Below, one piece after another: positions 21,969-32,805 of a stretch of DNA of 64,000 nucleotides. Under the pieces are notes generated by a model. The model was not told where the DNA came from. It was given only the letters and a program-made list of their open reading frames with translations, and did no database searches. Location: assembly GCA_038213375.1 (NCBI GenBank), contig JBBQTB010000006.1:1-64000 (forward strand), given 5' to 3'. Position numbers and translations under genes: made by a program. The stretch's first letter is position 1, and each line of letters opens with the position of its first letter. The stretch is from JAAUTT01 sp038213375. Lineage in GTDB: Bacteria > Bacteroidota > Bacteroidia > Bacteroidales > JAAUTT01.

Positions 21969-24713
21969 TTAGATTTTTGATATTTTAAGATTTTTCTTTT
22001 CTCCATTCATGTTTGTTATCGAAATAAAATACATGCCTGCCGGAAGGTTTGATGTGTCAATGATTTCATCACTGGTTATATTTTTAAAGAGTACTTTTTT
22101 ACCCTGCAAATTATACACCTCAACTTCTTTAAGATTTACCGAACCTTCGATGAGTAATTCAGTCGAAAATGGATTTGGATATACTGATATACCATCATTT
22201 TCGTTTAATTTTTTTACTGATGTTAATATCGACCCGGAATTAGTGAATTTTTTTGATGAAAATAAATGAAATTCACCTGGTTTCAGTGTCATTGGGTAAC
22301 TAGTTCCAGTTAAAATAATGCTATCTCCTTTAAAAAAGTCATACCATTTTCCTGGCGACGAAAAGGTTAAGGTATAGTCTTTATTTGTGACATCGAAGTT
22401 GCCAATTATTTCAACATTGGCCGAAGCCTCCAGCAATTCAATATGTTTCAAAGAGCCTGACACGTCCAAAGTGAAATTGTTGGTTGAAAAAACTGGTTCG
22501 TCTTTTTTTAACTGAATTAATGCTTTGTTGATCTCAAAAAGATACCGTCGGTTTGCATCGCTGTAATAATCCCAGTGGATAGGTTTTTGACCAAGCCTTC
22601 CGCCCTGATCGATGCTTATATCATAACCGAGTTCGCCAAACTGCCAAAGCATTTTGGGGCCGGGTATGGTATAAAAGAAAGACGCAGCCATCTTCATTCG
22701 GTTCAGGGCGGTAGCCAGGTCCTTGATGTTATAAGATCCTGATGAATTTCCAAACGTGATATTCTTGAACATTAACCTTTCTTCGTCATGGCTTTCCATA
22801 TAACCAACCAGGTTTGGACTATTCCAGCCACGGTTTTTATATGAATTCCACGACAGATCCGATTTGCCGGAATCATTGAATCCCATGGTCGCATCGTTGT
22901 ATTTCGAATTCATATTACCCCATAGCATGATGCCAAAATTTGCCAAAACCGTTTCTTCGCTGTTATCAGAAAGATGTTCAAATATTACATAAGTGTTAGA
23001 CTTTCGTTTCCAAATTTCGGTTGCCAACCGTTTAAGAATAATAATGCGTGAAGCGTCATAAGCCCAGCCATCTCCGGGTGTATTAGTAAAACCTTTGGTA
23101 AAATCGTACCGGAAACCATCCATCTTGTATTCATTCATCCAGAACGAGGCAATGCTATCCACCAGCTTTTTAGTATAAACACTTTCGTGATTAAAGTCGT
23201 TTCCCCATGAATAGGTGGTATTGGGCGATGATTGGTTATACCAGGGATTTTGAGCTGCGGGTTTTGTACCGTCGAAATACATACGCACCAATGGTGACTG
23301 GTTGTATGAATGGTTAAGTACTATGTCCTGAATAACCGCGATACCGTTTTTATGACAAATGTCAATAAATTTTTTATAATCGTTTTTGGTGCCATATGCC
23401 TTGTCGGTTGCAAAATAGAACGATGGATTATAGCCCCAGCTGTCGTTGCCTTCGAACTCACTTATGGGCATAAGTTCAATAGCATTTATACCCAAACGTT
23501 TTAAATAGGAGAGGGTGTCAGTAACCGTTTTTATGTCGTGGTTGGCAGTAAAATCGCGGATATGCAATTCGTATATTACTAGCTTTTCTTTAGCCGGAGG
23601 GGTAAAATTAGTTACCTGCCACACAAATGGTGTCTGTGCTGTTTGAAATATACTTGCCACCTCACTTGTATTATTATCAGGGTATTTGATCAGATCTGGA
23701 TAAATGGCAGATGAAATGTATTTGTCGTTAGGATCGGAAGTCTTTTCAGTGTATGGGTCTGCAATGCGAAGGTTTCCATCAATTAAATATTGAAAGATAT
23801 ATTCCTTCCCTGACGTAAGTCCTGATAAAGTAATCCAGAATCGATCGCCATCTTTTTTCATCAGGTATAAATTATCGGGCATCCAGCTGTTGAAATCGCC
23901 AATGGCATAAGTGTAATTTTTATAGGGTGCAAAAAGCACAAGGGTAACAGTGTGGTCGTCTGAATAATTAATTCCATCATGGACACCCACTGGCAGGGAT
24001 GCATATACAACAGTGCCGGGTATCAGGTAATAGGCGGTATCGGCAGTAACCAGCATATTTTTGTATGCTTTTGCTATCAGGGTATGCTTTTCTGTTCCTG
24101 TTGCTAAAAGTGTGTGTGTGAGCGATTGACCAATGACAGATTTAATTCGAATATTATCAAGAAAGAGTCCAATTGAATCATTATCTGTTGCGACAATGTT
24201 TATATTAATGTATTGATTTTCTGTTACAAAGGAGAAAATAGTTGAAGGATTTACAAAACTAACATTAAGTCCGGTTTTGTAAACAGTAGCAAATATATCT
24301 TTACCGCCTGTATCTTTTCCTTGTTTTGTAGCATCGGCACTTCGGAAGACAAACGCCATTTTTAATATTTTTTCAGAATCTGGTACACCGTAATATGCCC
24401 GGATATTAGGCGAAATTGAGAGTTGATAAGTGTTGGTTCCGGTACGCGTTAGTTTTGTTTCGGAGGTATTAATGCCCCATTGTGTTTTTACATACTTCCA
24501 GTCGCTCGTTGAGGTGCTTTTGTCAGTTATTACTCCTGTGTGGGCATATACATCGCCCGTAAAATCTTTAAGCCCAGCAGTTCCCTGGGTGGCATCGAAG
24601 GAAATGGTAACCGGTTGGTTATCGGAGGGAAGAGCAGGATTCAGAGTTATTATCTGGGCTGATAAATCAATGAAAACCGACATGGCAATAACAAAAATAA
24701 TAAATCGGTGCAT
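21969..24713 (-). CDS. T9SS-secreted GH13 alpha-amylase
   Basis: This 914-residue secreted starch-degrading enzyme has a signal peptide (about 1-20, ending DLSAQ). Beta-sandwich domains follow (about 20-380, including a CBM48-like part TLVLFAPYKNYTYAIGDFNS), then a GH13 barrel (about 380-760) with the catalytic Asp in GFRYDFTK, Glu in VIFEHLSD and Asp in YMESHDEE. The last 75 residues form a type IX sorting domain (VYPNPFSTELLIEG, LPAGMYFISI). The protein is therefore exported across the outer membrane and anchored or released. It is the distal gene of the sus operon. The ATG at 24713 is used rather than an upstream TTG. Confidence 0.95.
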   Translation of the reverse strand: MHRFIIFVIAMSVFIDLSAQIITLNPALPSDNQPVTISFDATQGTAGLKDFTGDVYAHTGVITDKSTSTSDWKYVKTQWGINTSETKLTRTGTNTYQLSISPNIRAYYGVPDSEKILKMAFVFRSADATKQGKDTGGKDIFATVYKTGLNVSFVNPSTIFSFVTENQYININIVATDNDSIGLFLDNIRIKSVIGQSLTHTLLATGTEKHTLIAKAYKNMLVTADTAYYLIPGTVVYASLPVGVHDGINYSDDHTVTLVLFAPYKNYTYAIGDFNSWMPDNLYLMKKDGDRFWITLSGLTSGKEYIFQYLIDGNLRIADPYTEKTSDPNDKYISSAIYPDLIKYPDNNTSEVASIFQTAQTPFVWQVTNFTPPAKEKLVIYELHIRDFTANHDIKTVTDTLSYLKRLGINAIELMPISEFEGNDSWGYNPSFYFATDKAYGTKNDYKKFIDICHKNGIAVIQDIVLNHSYNQSPLVRMYFDGTKPAAQNPWYNQSSPNTTYSWGNDFNHESVYTKKLVDSIASFWMNEYKMDGFRYDFTKGFTNTPGDGWAYDASRIIILKRLATEIWKRKSNTYVIFEHLSDNSEETVLANFGIMLWGNMNSKYNDATMGFNDSGKSDLSWNSYKNRGWNSPNLVGYMESHDEERLMFKNITFGNSSGSYNIKDLATALNRMKMAASFFYTIPGPKMLWQFGELGYDISIDQGGRLGQKPIHWDYYSDANRRYLFEINKALIQLKKDEPVFSTNNFTLDVSGSLKHIELLEASANVEIIGNFDVTNKDYTLTFSSPGKWYDFFKGDSIILTGTSYPMTLKPGEFHLFSSKKFTNSGSILTSVKKLNENDGISVYPNPFSTELLIEGSVNLKEVEVYNLQGKKVLFKNITSDEIIDTSNLPAGMYFISITNMNGEKKNLKISKI

Positions 24714-24737
24714 ATCGTGCGTTTTTAGGTAAAACAA

Positions 24738-25010
24738 CTCAGAAGCGTAAAGTTGTTATTTTTTGATAAGTATCCGGTTTTATACCTAAGTAGTTTACAA
24801 ATTTCGTTAATAACTTTACCCTCAACTCCTCTCCTAAAAAGGCGAGAGGAGCATGCCTCGAAGCTCTCTCCAAGTCCTTCTCCACTTAGGAGAAGGACCT
24901 TAGGATGAGGTCTTTTAAATAAATAAAGAAGGTTAAGTATGAAACCGGATATTCATTTTTTTTGATATGATTAACTATGGCAATGTTAGTGCATGACACC
25001 AACATTGGTT
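24738..25010. other. Gap with terminator-like hairpins
   Basis: Between the SusF-like gene and the amylase gene lie two neighbouring inverted repeats: CTCCTCTCC-n-CGAGAGGAG (about 24827-24852) and the perfect GTCCTTCTCC-ACTTA-GGAGAAGGAC (24874-24898). They could reduce read-through from the sus genes into the amylase gene, or be an intergenic repeat. No gene is present. Confidence 0.6.
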
Positions 25011-26861
25011 CTAGTTTTTGGTCAATGTTGCCTTAAGAGTCCAAGGATCTAAGGTAATGGTATAGTTTCCGGCGATCGCAATAGCAATGTTTCCACCTGA
25101 AGTTGACAGGGCATCTAATGTGCCACCTAAAGCTAAATCCCATGCATCATTTGCTCTGAATTTGATATCGCCAACTGTGAGATCTGCTGTAACTTTAAAT
25201 ACTTTATTTATGGCATCCCAGTTCAGGTTTTGATCAGATGCCCAGGCATCAGCAGTTGCGGAACCAATCAGGCCCCATCTGTTTGCACTATAAGTGTATG
25301 CATTCGGATGGCTTAGATCCAGCGTGATGGCATAATCAGCCTCAAGAACTACAGGAATATTTGCGGCTCCAACACCTAATTTGCCATCAGCCAAATCACT
25401 ACCATAATTATAATCCCATGAATGATTGCCTCTGAATTTGAATGCTTTATTTGTCAAATGAATGGCTCCATTCCATGTTAGTGAATTAGGATTATAGGCC
25501 ATTGCCGTTTCATCATTCCAACCATTCGGAGTTGCATCGCCGATAACACCCCAATTAGTAGCTACGGCCGTGTAAGTCATTGGATTTACTGCGGCATTTA
25601 CATTGATTTTGTAGTATCCGGCTGGAGAGCTGAAATTGCCGCCATTGCCATCCAAAGTGCCTGCTATTGCACCAGCGCCATAATTAGGTCCATCCCAATT
25701 AGGCTGGGAGGCAAATTTCCAACCGTTTAAGGTTTTTGACATATAAACATACCCTTCCAGATTATCCGGAGCAGAAACAGTACTCTTAACCTGAGGAGAT
25801 TTGTCGGGTGACCAATCTGCAAGCATCGATCCAGGATAGCTGGCGCCAACATAATCGCCGGGAATATTCCAGGTACGGGTATTTGCCAGGGTGGTAAACT
25901 GAACATCGCTGCCATATGAAGTACCAGCACTGTTTGTTGCATAAGCACGAACATGATAGGTTGTGAATAATGTTAAACCAGGTAACTCACTTACAAATTT
26001 ACCAGTCCCTGTTCCACCTGCAATGACATTTCCAGAAATGGTTGGATCAGCAGCAATTCCCCAAGCCAAACCTCTGGTGGTATTTGCGCCACCACCATCA
26101 TAGGTAACTTCTCCACCTGAAATGGCAGCAACTTTAGTAACACCTGTAACTGCGGCGGTTGTAACTACGGGTAAATCAACCAATGTAGTGAAAGAAACTT
26201 CATGGCCAAAGCCCGTACCAGCGCTGTTTGTGGCATATGCACGAACATAATAAACGGAGTTGCCTTTCAGTTTGGTAAGAGTACTTACAAATGCACCGGT
26301 TCCTTTACCATCAGATGTTTTATTATCTGAAAGACCAGGATTGTGATTTGTACCAAAACAAATACCACGGGCAGTAACATCAGCACCGCCACCAACAGTA
26401 ACATTACCACCAGCGGTAGATGAATTACCTGTAATCGCAGTAATTACAGCGGTAGTAATGATAGGTAAAACGGGCAGCGTGGTAAAGGTAATTTCTTCGC
26501 CGTAGATGGTGCCATTTGCATTTGTTGCATAAGCACGTGCGTAGTATTTGGTAGCATACGCCAGACCGCCAACTTTTACTGAAAATGTAGCTATTGTATT
26601 TTCCGCACTAAAAATAACTTTGTTGTTATCAATGGTGGGAATTGGTGTTGTATAATAGCAAACGCCTTTTTCAGTAAACCCAACCCCTGCAGCAATTACA
26701 AACCCAACAATGGTTGCCGAATCGGATTTAACATTCAGCAATTGGGAGGTGGAAAGCTTTGGATCTAATCTAACTTCCGATTTTTCCTTGGTACATGCGG
26801 CAAAAATGATTGTTGCCGTAAAAAGGAAAGCTAATAATTTATATATGGACATTTTTTTCAT
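25011..26861 (-). CDS. SusF-like starch-binding surface lipoprotein with Ig-like repeats
   Basis: This 616-residue outer-membrane lipoprotein has a signal peptide with lipobox IFAAC near 22. Three tandem repeats of about 95 residues follow (roughly 40-325), each ending in a YYARAYATN or YHVRAYATNSAGT motif. Three SusE/SusF-type starch-binding modules follow (about 330-616) with W-rich segments such as WGVIGDATPNGWN and WGLIGSATADAW. SusF holds maltooligosaccharides at the cell surface. The repeats replace the usual short N-terminal domain and may lengthen the reach from the membrane. It is cotranscribed with susCDE. Confidence 0.88.
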   Translation of the reverse strand: MKKMSIYKLLAFLFTATIIFAACTKEKSEVRLDPKLSTSQLLNVKSDSATIVGFVIAAGVGFTEKGVCYYTTPIPTIDNNKVIFSAENTIATFSVKVGGLAYATKYYARAYATNANGTIYGEEITFTTLPVLPIITTAVITAITGNSSTAGGNVTVGGGADVTARGICFGTNHNPGLSDNKTSDGKGTGAFVSTLTKLKGNSVYYVRAYATNSAGTGFGHEVSFTTLVDLPVVTTAAVTGVTKVAAISGGEVTYDGGGANTTRGLAWGIAADPTISGNVIAGGTGTGKFVSELPGLTLFTTYHVRAYATNSAGTSYGSDVQFTTLANTRTWNIPGDYVGASYPGSMLADWSPDKSPQVKSTVSAPDNLEGYVYMSKTLNGWKFASQPNWDGPNYGAGAIAGTLDGNGGNFSSPAGYYKINVNAAVNPMTYTAVATNWGVIGDATPNGWNDETAMAYNPNSLTWNGAIHLTNKAFKFRGNHSWDYNYGSDLADGKLGVGAANIPVVLEADYAITLDLSHPNAYTYSANRWGLIGSATADAWASDQNLNWDAINKVFKVTADLTVGDIKFRANDAWDLALGGTLDALSTSGGNIAIAIAGNYTITLDPWTLKATLTKN

Positions 26862-26990
26862 AGATAATTTCTTTAATATGTTTTATTAAAATAAATTAAT
26901 TGATTGTTTAAAGAGGATAACTGAATAATGTTCACTGTGCTTATAATAAGATAACTTTTTTCCGCACAGTGAACCAACAGTATATAAAAA

Positions 26991-27992
26991 CTAGTTCTTA
27001 ACAATCTTGTAGGTACCGGAAGTGCCATTGATGATAGTTAATGCAATGGTATAATTACCGGCAGTAACTGCTATATTAGCACCACCTTGTGTTAAATTAT
27101 TGGTAGTACCACCTAAATTCCAAGCCCAACCATCATTAAGCCTGAACTTTATTTCACCATCAATTAAGTTGGTGGTTATTGTCCAGCTTCCGGTTTTTGC
27201 ATCGTAATCCATTTTTTGGTCAGGACTATTCCATCCATTCGATGTAGCCGAGCCAATAAGACCGATCATGTAGGCATCCATCTTGAATGTTAAGGCCTTG
27301 GTGTCGGCAGTGAAATTATACCAGCCGCTTGCCCCGGCAGTTATGCCAGCGCCATTCACTGCTAGTTTTTCGCCCGTTACACCATATACAATTTTGGCAT
27401 CCGGGTCTTTCAACGTAAACGGTTTGTTAGCATCAAGTTTTACAAAACCGGTGTATTTACCATCGCCCAAAGCAGATTCAATTTTCTCTGCAACACCGGC
27501 ATCAATTAAATCCAGACGCGGTAATCCGTAAATGGTAGCGCTTACGTTTTTAGCCTCGGAGGTATAAATCCGTGGCAAAGCTCCTGTACCTGCATCCACA
27601 GATAATACAGACCTTAGTCGTAAATCAATGGATGAAACCTGGTCAGCAGGGAATTTTTTCAGTAAAATTCCATTCAGATCACTTACCGAAATTTTCAAAA
27701 TTAAATCCTGAATCGAACTGAGTATTAAGATTGAATCTTTGAAATTATTTCCGGTAGCACATGCTTCCAGAAAATAAGTTGCAGAGGCCTGGAAGCCAGG
27801 ATCAACAGGAGTACCAATAAATAAAAGGGTATCCTTTCCATGAGTCCTTAGAAGCGTTAAATCAGGAACAGTATTCAACACTGGTGCAATTGGATTGGTT
27901 AACATCACTACTTTTGTCTCATCTTTTTTACAATTGGACAAAAGACCGATCAACCCAATGAAACTTAAATATATAATTAGATTTTTATTCAT
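26991..27992 (-). CDS. susE: SusE-like starch-binding lipoprotein
   Basis: This 333-residue outer-membrane lipoprotein has the lipobox GLLSNC near residue 21. An N-terminal Ig-like SusE domain (about 25-145) is followed by two starch-binding modules (about 150-240 and 240-333), the last with LIGSATSNGWNSPDQ and WAWNLGG. It has the usual position directly after susD. It should keep maltodextrins near the SusCD importer. The last module closely resembles the last SusF module, pointing to duplication. Confidence 0.85.
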   Translation of the reverse strand: MNKNLIIYLSFIGLIGLLSNCKKDETKVVMLTNPIAPVLNTVPDLTLLRTHGKDTLLFIGTPVDPGFQASATYFLEACATGNNFKDSILILSSIQDLILKISVSDLNGILLKKFPADQVSSIDLRLRSVLSVDAGTGALPRIYTSEAKNVSATIYGLPRLDLIDAGVAEKIESALGDGKYTGFVKLDANKPFTLKDPDAKIVYGVTGEKLAVNGAGITAGASGWYNFTADTKALTFKMDAYMIGLIGSATSNGWNSPDQKMDYDAKTGSWTITTNLIDGEIKFRLNDGWAWNLGGTTNNLTQGGANIAVTAGNYTIALTIINGTSGTYKIVKN

Positions 27993-28011
27993 TGTTTTAT
28001 TTTTTTAAAGA

Positions 28012-29634
28012 TTAATAACCAGGATTGTTTTGACCGTTATAATTTGGATTTGCCGAAATCTCAGCACCTGGAATAGGGAAAATATTCAAATGTTTGTCTG
28101 TTTGGGTTCCATTTATGATGCCGCCCTTCCATGTCCATTTGTAAGTACCATCGGTAAATTGGCCGAAACGAACCAAATCGGTACGTCGTTGTGCTTCATA
28201 ATAAAATTCACGGCCACGTTCGTCGAGTAAAAATTTATCGGTAAGTTGGGCTGCAGTGATATTTCCGGATTCATTTCCAAAAGCACGGGTTCTGATCGTA
28301 TTGACATCGGTCAACGCATTGGCGTCATCGCCTAATTTGTGCAATGCTTCTGCTCTCATCAATAAAGCGTCAGCATAACGGAAAACAGGAAAATCAGTAC
28401 ATGCATAAGCCGGGTTATAATTTACAGCTTTGGAGCCATCGGTATTTCTGGCAGTAAATTTGTATACGCCAATTCCGTAATCGCCACTAGATGAAGCGCT
28501 TGGTATTGTCCAGCTTTTTTTGGTTTTCAGGTATACGCGTTTATCCTTGCACTGAGCAAAAATTGAATCACTGGCTGGAACAGGATTGTTTCCGTAAGTG
28601 GCTAAAGTATCAACCAATACATTAACAAATTCCCTTTTTGTTCTATTTCCATTCCAGTTGGTATTGGAAGTCAGCCCATGAAAACGTTCAGCTTTGATAT
28701 AGGTAGCATCGCTGCTTGATTCAATAAGGAAAGTTGTTCCGACATATCCCTGGGTATTCACACCGTCCTGTTCCCAAGCGAAGATCATTTCAGGGTTGTG
28801 TGTTCCATCATTGTCGGCGCTGAAGTTTTGACGGTAATTGGCAGCTAGTGAATATTTACCGCTCTTGACTACCTTATCGCAATATGTTTTGCAATCAGCC
28901 CATCTGGCGGTACCAGTGTAAACCTCTGCATTCAGGTACAACCTTGAAAGAAGCATCCAACAAGCTGCCTTATCTGCCTGAGGGTATGAAAATTTAGGTT
29001 CTCCCAGCTTATCCTGAATAGCAAGCAATTCTGACTCAACATAAGAGAAAATCTGAGCTCTGGTGTTAATTACAGGAAAGAATTTGCCAACACCATCAGC
29101 ATCGGTAGTAAAGGGAAATTGTCCAAAAAGATCAATTGCCCATGAATAAGCCAATGCTCTCAGAAAACGTGCTTCGGCATTGTATTGGATAATGGCTGGG
29201 TCTGCATTCCCATTAGTAAATTTAATAAAATCATTCGCATAGGTAACACTCAAACTCAAGCGCTGATAAAGAGCAGTAAGGAATGGATTTTGCGGATTCC
29301 ATGTTTGGGTGTTCAGATCGGCAATACCTACATCGCCCCATGCACATATGGCTTCATCGGTGGTAATTTCCTGCAAATTCCAGAGGGCACGTGTAGTGGT
29401 GAAAAAGTTACCATCAGATGCTGTAATGTCATCACCACCATTGGATCCCTGCCCGCTGACAATGAAACTGGCATAAAGTTTCCCGAGAGCTTCCTTCATG
29501 TAAATGGGATCGTCACCTAAATTACTGGCTAAAATTGAATTCGGATCCTTAGGTTTTACATTCAAATCTTTCACACACGATGCAATCATCAATGCTGAAA
29601 AGAAAATCCCTAATATTTTAATTTTTTTATTCAT
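28012..29634 (-). CDS. susD: SusD-family glycan-binding lipoprotein
   Basis: This 540-residue lipoprotein has the lipobox MIASC (Cys near 20). TPR-like helices follow, with the conserved EARFLRALAYSWAIDLFG (near 155) and the C-terminal segments RYADALLMRAEALHKLG and RGREFYYEAQRRTDLVRFG. All are typical of SusD. It forms the lid over the SusC channel and hands starch oligosaccharides to it. It is 21 nt downstream of susC. Confidence 0.95.
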   Translation of the reverse strand: MNKKIKILGIFFSALMIASCVKDLNVKPKDPNSILASNLGDDPIYMKEALGKLYASFIVSGQGSNGGDDITASDGNFFTTTRALWNLQEITTDEAICAWGDVGIADLNTQTWNPQNPFLTALYQRLSLSVTYANDFIKFTNGNADPAIIQYNAEARFLRALAYSWAIDLFGQFPFTTDADGVGKFFPVINTRAQIFSYVESELLAIQDKLGEPKFSYPQADKAACWMLLSRLYLNAEVYTGTARWADCKTYCDKVVKSGKYSLAANYRQNFSADNDGTHNPEMIFAWEQDGVNTQGYVGTTFLIESSSDATYIKAERFHGLTSNTNWNGNRTKREFVNVLVDTLATYGNNPVPASDSIFAQCKDKRVYLKTKKSWTIPSASSSGDYGIGVYKFTARNTDGSKAVNYNPAYACTDFPVFRYADALLMRAEALHKLGDDANALTDVNTIRTRAFGNESGNITAAQLTDKFLLDERGREFYYEAQRRTDLVRFGQFTDGTYKWTWKGGIINGTQTDKHLNIFPIPGAEISANPNYNGQNNPGY

Positions 29635-29655
29635 ATCTCTTTTATTATTAGAATA

Positions 29656-32622
29656 TTAATACGTTAAATTGATACCAATCATAAAGATACGGGGTCTTGG
29701 GTAGAAATTATTATCAATTCCTCCGGCAACTTCAGGGTCAATCCCTTTATATTTGGTGATCGTAAGAACGTTTTGAGCAGTAAAGCTGATGCGTGCGCTC
29801 ATTTTCTGGAAGATGTTTTCAAATCGGTAACCGGCACTTACATTGTCTAATTTTAAGAACGAAGCGTTCTCAACAAAATAATCACTGGTAAACTGGCGTT
29901 TTACAAATTTAGTATCCGTCAAATACGTTGGTTCATTATGCCAGTATCCAATTTGGTACATTTGATCGTATGAAGCTCCGGCTGCTACCTGATTGTATAC
30001 ATAGTTTCCGATGCTTGTACGGCAGGAAGCAGACATGTCGAAGTTTTTATAGTTAAAACGGGCAGAAAAACCCATTAAATACTGTGGAGCAGGATTTTTG
30101 TAGATGTATTTATCAGAATTGTTTCCATTTACTGAACCTCCTTTGCCTGAAAGATCAACGTATATCCCTTCAATTGGGTTTCCACTGGCATCATATACCT
30201 GTTTGTTCACAAAATAGGAATAGGCCGGATAACCCACTCTTGTAACCTGTTTCTGACCGGTAAAGGCATCGCCATAAAGCACACCAATAAAATTCGGATC
30301 ATCAGAAATAAGCAATTTGGTAATCTTGTTTTCATTGTAAGTTACATTAAAACCCAGGTTCAACGACATGTCATTTTTAGATATCGGGATCAGGTTCAAC
30401 GAGAATTCAGCACCCTTGTTTTCAAGACTTCCGACATTTGTTAATAATGTATTTGAAAAATTACTTCCGCTCGGTATTGTTACAGTATTTAGTAAATTTT
30501 TGGTAACACGTTTGTATATTTCAATTGATCCGGTGATCCGATCTTTTGCAAAACCAAAATCGAATCCTAAATTTTGGTTTGTTGTTTGTTCCCATTTAAT
30601 ATTCGGATCGTAAGCATTTGGACGGAGAGTTGGTAAAAACTCGCCACCAATCGGATAGTAAGAACTTGCGGAAGAAGCAATATAACGCGCCTGGGCTGGA
30701 TAATCATTTCCTACATCCTGTTGGCCGGTTACCCCCCATCCTAATCGTAATTTCAAATCAGATATGCCTTTCACATCCTTTAAGAATGATTCTTCCTTGA
30801 TTTTCCATGCAAAAGCGGCTGATGGAAAAAGACCCCATTGATTCCCTTTTGCGAATCGGGAGGACCCATCATCACGAACTGTGACTGTAAGTAAATACTT
30901 TTTGGCGAAGGAATAATTCAAACGACCAAAAAATGAAACCAATTGATTTTCAGTCGGAAAATAGGCAACACTGTCTGGTTTTTGATAAGGATGTGTGTCA
31001 TCATAATAACCATGGTTATTATGACCGCTTTCTCTAACGAAATGCTGCCAGACATATCCGGCAGTTATATCAATTTTACTATTGATTGAATTCAGTTCTT
31101 TAATATAGTTTAAATAGAAATCAAGTAGATTATTGTAATTTTTTCCCTTAAAATCATTTAACCGCCCCCAATAGGTGCCTGTAATTGTGGAAGGAGCTGT
31201 TGTGGGAAGGTAATTGTGACCTGAACTTTTTGTATAGTCTGTTGCTAAATTTAAATTGGCATGTAAATCTCGGATAAAAGGAATTATATAATTCAATTGA
31301 ATGTTTGCTATTGCCCTTGAAACAGTTGATTTATTATCGGTTGCCATCAGTTGTTCAACAGGATTGGGTGTGCCCAGATTGGCACCGTAATTCGGCCATT
31401 GAAAATAACCATCTGAATTAATATTTCCGTCTCTAACCGGTTGTGTGGGATCCATGTTAATGGCTGAACCCAGTGCTCCTTCATCACCAAAATTGTTATT
31501 AGTACTCATGGCTTTGGCGTTGATATTCACTTTCAGGTCGTTGTTCAGAAAAGTAGGATCAAGACTGATAGAACCCGTTAACCGTTGCATATCCGTATTT
31601 TTAAGGATACCATTCTGATCGGTATAGCCAAGTGAAACACGATAAGGTAACGATTTATATGCGCCGGATACACTCAGATTATGATCTTGAGTAATGGCCG
31701 TGCGGAAAATCTCTTTTTGCCAGTTCGTATTGTAACTTCCGAGTTTGTTAAAACTTTCGGCTCCGTATAAGTCTTTATGATCGTAAGCAATTTGTCTTAC
31801 CTCATCACCTGAATAAGCATCTATGAATTTCGTGGCGCTCGAAAATGAGGTGCTTCCATCATACGTAATTTTTAATGGACTGCCCACTTTGCCTTTTTTA
31901 GTTGTAATAAGGATAACACCATTCGAAGCTCGAGATCCATAAATAGCAGTTGCAGAAGCATCTTTCAAAATAGTAAAGGTTTCGATGTCGTTTGGATTCA
32001 CAAATGCAAGGATGTTTGCACTACCTGAAACATTGTTGTTATCGATAGGAACTCCATCAATAATTATCAACGGATCGTTTGAAGCATTCAATGATGATCC
32101 TCCGCGAATCCGGATGGTAGCGCCGCTACCCGGAGCTCCACCGGCAGTTGTAATTACCACACCGGCACTTTTTCCCATTAAAAGTTCCTGAGGGGAAGTT
32201 ATAGCGCCTTTATTGAAGTCCTTGGAACTTACTGTTGCAACCGATCCTGTTGCATCACTCTTTTTTACTGAGCCATATCCGATTACCACAATTTCATCCA
32301 GTTTTTCTGACTGTTGTTGCATCGAAACATTCAATACCTCCATATCTCTTATCATAATTTCAAGAGTTTGATAACCGAGGTAAGAGAATGCAAGAATTGA
32401 ACCTTTGGGAGCAGTGATTTGGTAGGAACCATCTGCAGATGAAACAACACCTTTGGTTGTTCCTTTTATTATTACATTAACACCAGGTAAGACCTCATTA
32501 GTTATTACATCGTTAATCTTACCTTGAATTTTAAGATCCTGAGCAATTGCTTGCCAGGCAAAAATCATCCAGGTACAAATCACCAAAATGATTTTAGACT
32601 TTTTCAATTTGTTTCTCATAAT
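29656..32622 (-). CDS. susC: SusC-family TonB-dependent importer
   Basis: This 988-residue outer-membrane protein has a signal peptide (WQAIAQ), then a carboxypeptidase-like beta domain (about 25-105, GKINDVITNEVLPGVNVIIKG). The TonB box region and plug follow (EIVVIGYGSVKKSDATGS, IRGGSSLNASNDPLIIIDGV, DASATAIYGSRASNGVI), then the beta-barrel ending in GINLTY. It imports starch oligosaccharides with SusD using TonB energy. The ATG at 32622 is chosen because the signal peptide begins there. It is the first gene of susCDEF-amylase. Confidence 0.96.
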   Translation of the reverse strand: MMRNKLKKSKIILVICTWMIFAWQAIAQDLKIQGKINDVITNEVLPGVNVIIKGTTKGVVSSADGSYQITAPKGSILAFSYLGYQTLEIMIRDMEVLNVSMQQQSEKLDEIVVIGYGSVKKSDATGSVATVSSKDFNKGAITSPQELLMGKSAGVVITTAGGAPGSGATIRIRGGSSLNASNDPLIIIDGVPIDNNNVSGSANILAFVNPNDIETFTILKDASATAIYGSRASNGVILITTKKGKVGSPLKITYDGSTSFSSATKFIDAYSGDEVRQIAYDHKDLYGAESFNKLGSYNTNWQKEIFRTAITQDHNLSVSGAYKSLPYRVSLGYTDQNGILKNTDMQRLTGSISLDPTFLNNDLKVNINAKAMSTNNNFGDEGALGSAINMDPTQPVRDGNINSDGYFQWPNYGANLGTPNPVEQLMATDNKSTVSRAIANIQLNYIIPFIRDLHANLNLATDYTKSSGHNYLPTTAPSTITGTYWGRLNDFKGKNYNNLLDFYLNYIKELNSINSKIDITAGYVWQHFVRESGHNNHGYYDDTHPYQKPDSVAYFPTENQLVSFFGRLNYSFAKKYLLTVTVRDDGSSRFAKGNQWGLFPSAAFAWKIKEESFLKDVKGISDLKLRLGWGVTGQQDVGNDYPAQARYIASSASSYYPIGGEFLPTLRPNAYDPNIKWEQTTNQNLGFDFGFAKDRITGSIEIYKRVTKNLLNTVTIPSGSNFSNTLLTNVGSLENKGAEFSLNLIPISKNDMSLNLGFNVTYNENKITKLLISDDPNFIGVLYGDAFTGQKQVTRVGYPAYSYFVNKQVYDASGNPIEGIYVDLSGKGGSVNGNNSDKYIYKNPAPQYLMGFSARFNYKNFDMSASCRTSIGNYVYNQVAAGASYDQMYQIGYWHNEPTYLTDTKFVKRQFTSDYFVENASFLKLDNVSAGYRFENIFQKMSARISFTAQNVLTITKYKGIDPEVAGGIDNNFYPRPRIFMIGINLTY

Positions 32623-32805
32623 TAGTCCGTTAGTTAAAATAAATGTTTTTCTCAAAAATTGTTAATCAATCTCTTGGTAGCTCTAGTCCCAGTTTTTTAT
32701 TGTTATCCTGAAACATTTTTGTTAACAGTGTAAATTTAAGTTGTAAAATGATATAAAATGATGACAAATAATCTTTGAAACAGTAGATTATGTAAATAAT
32801 TGTTG

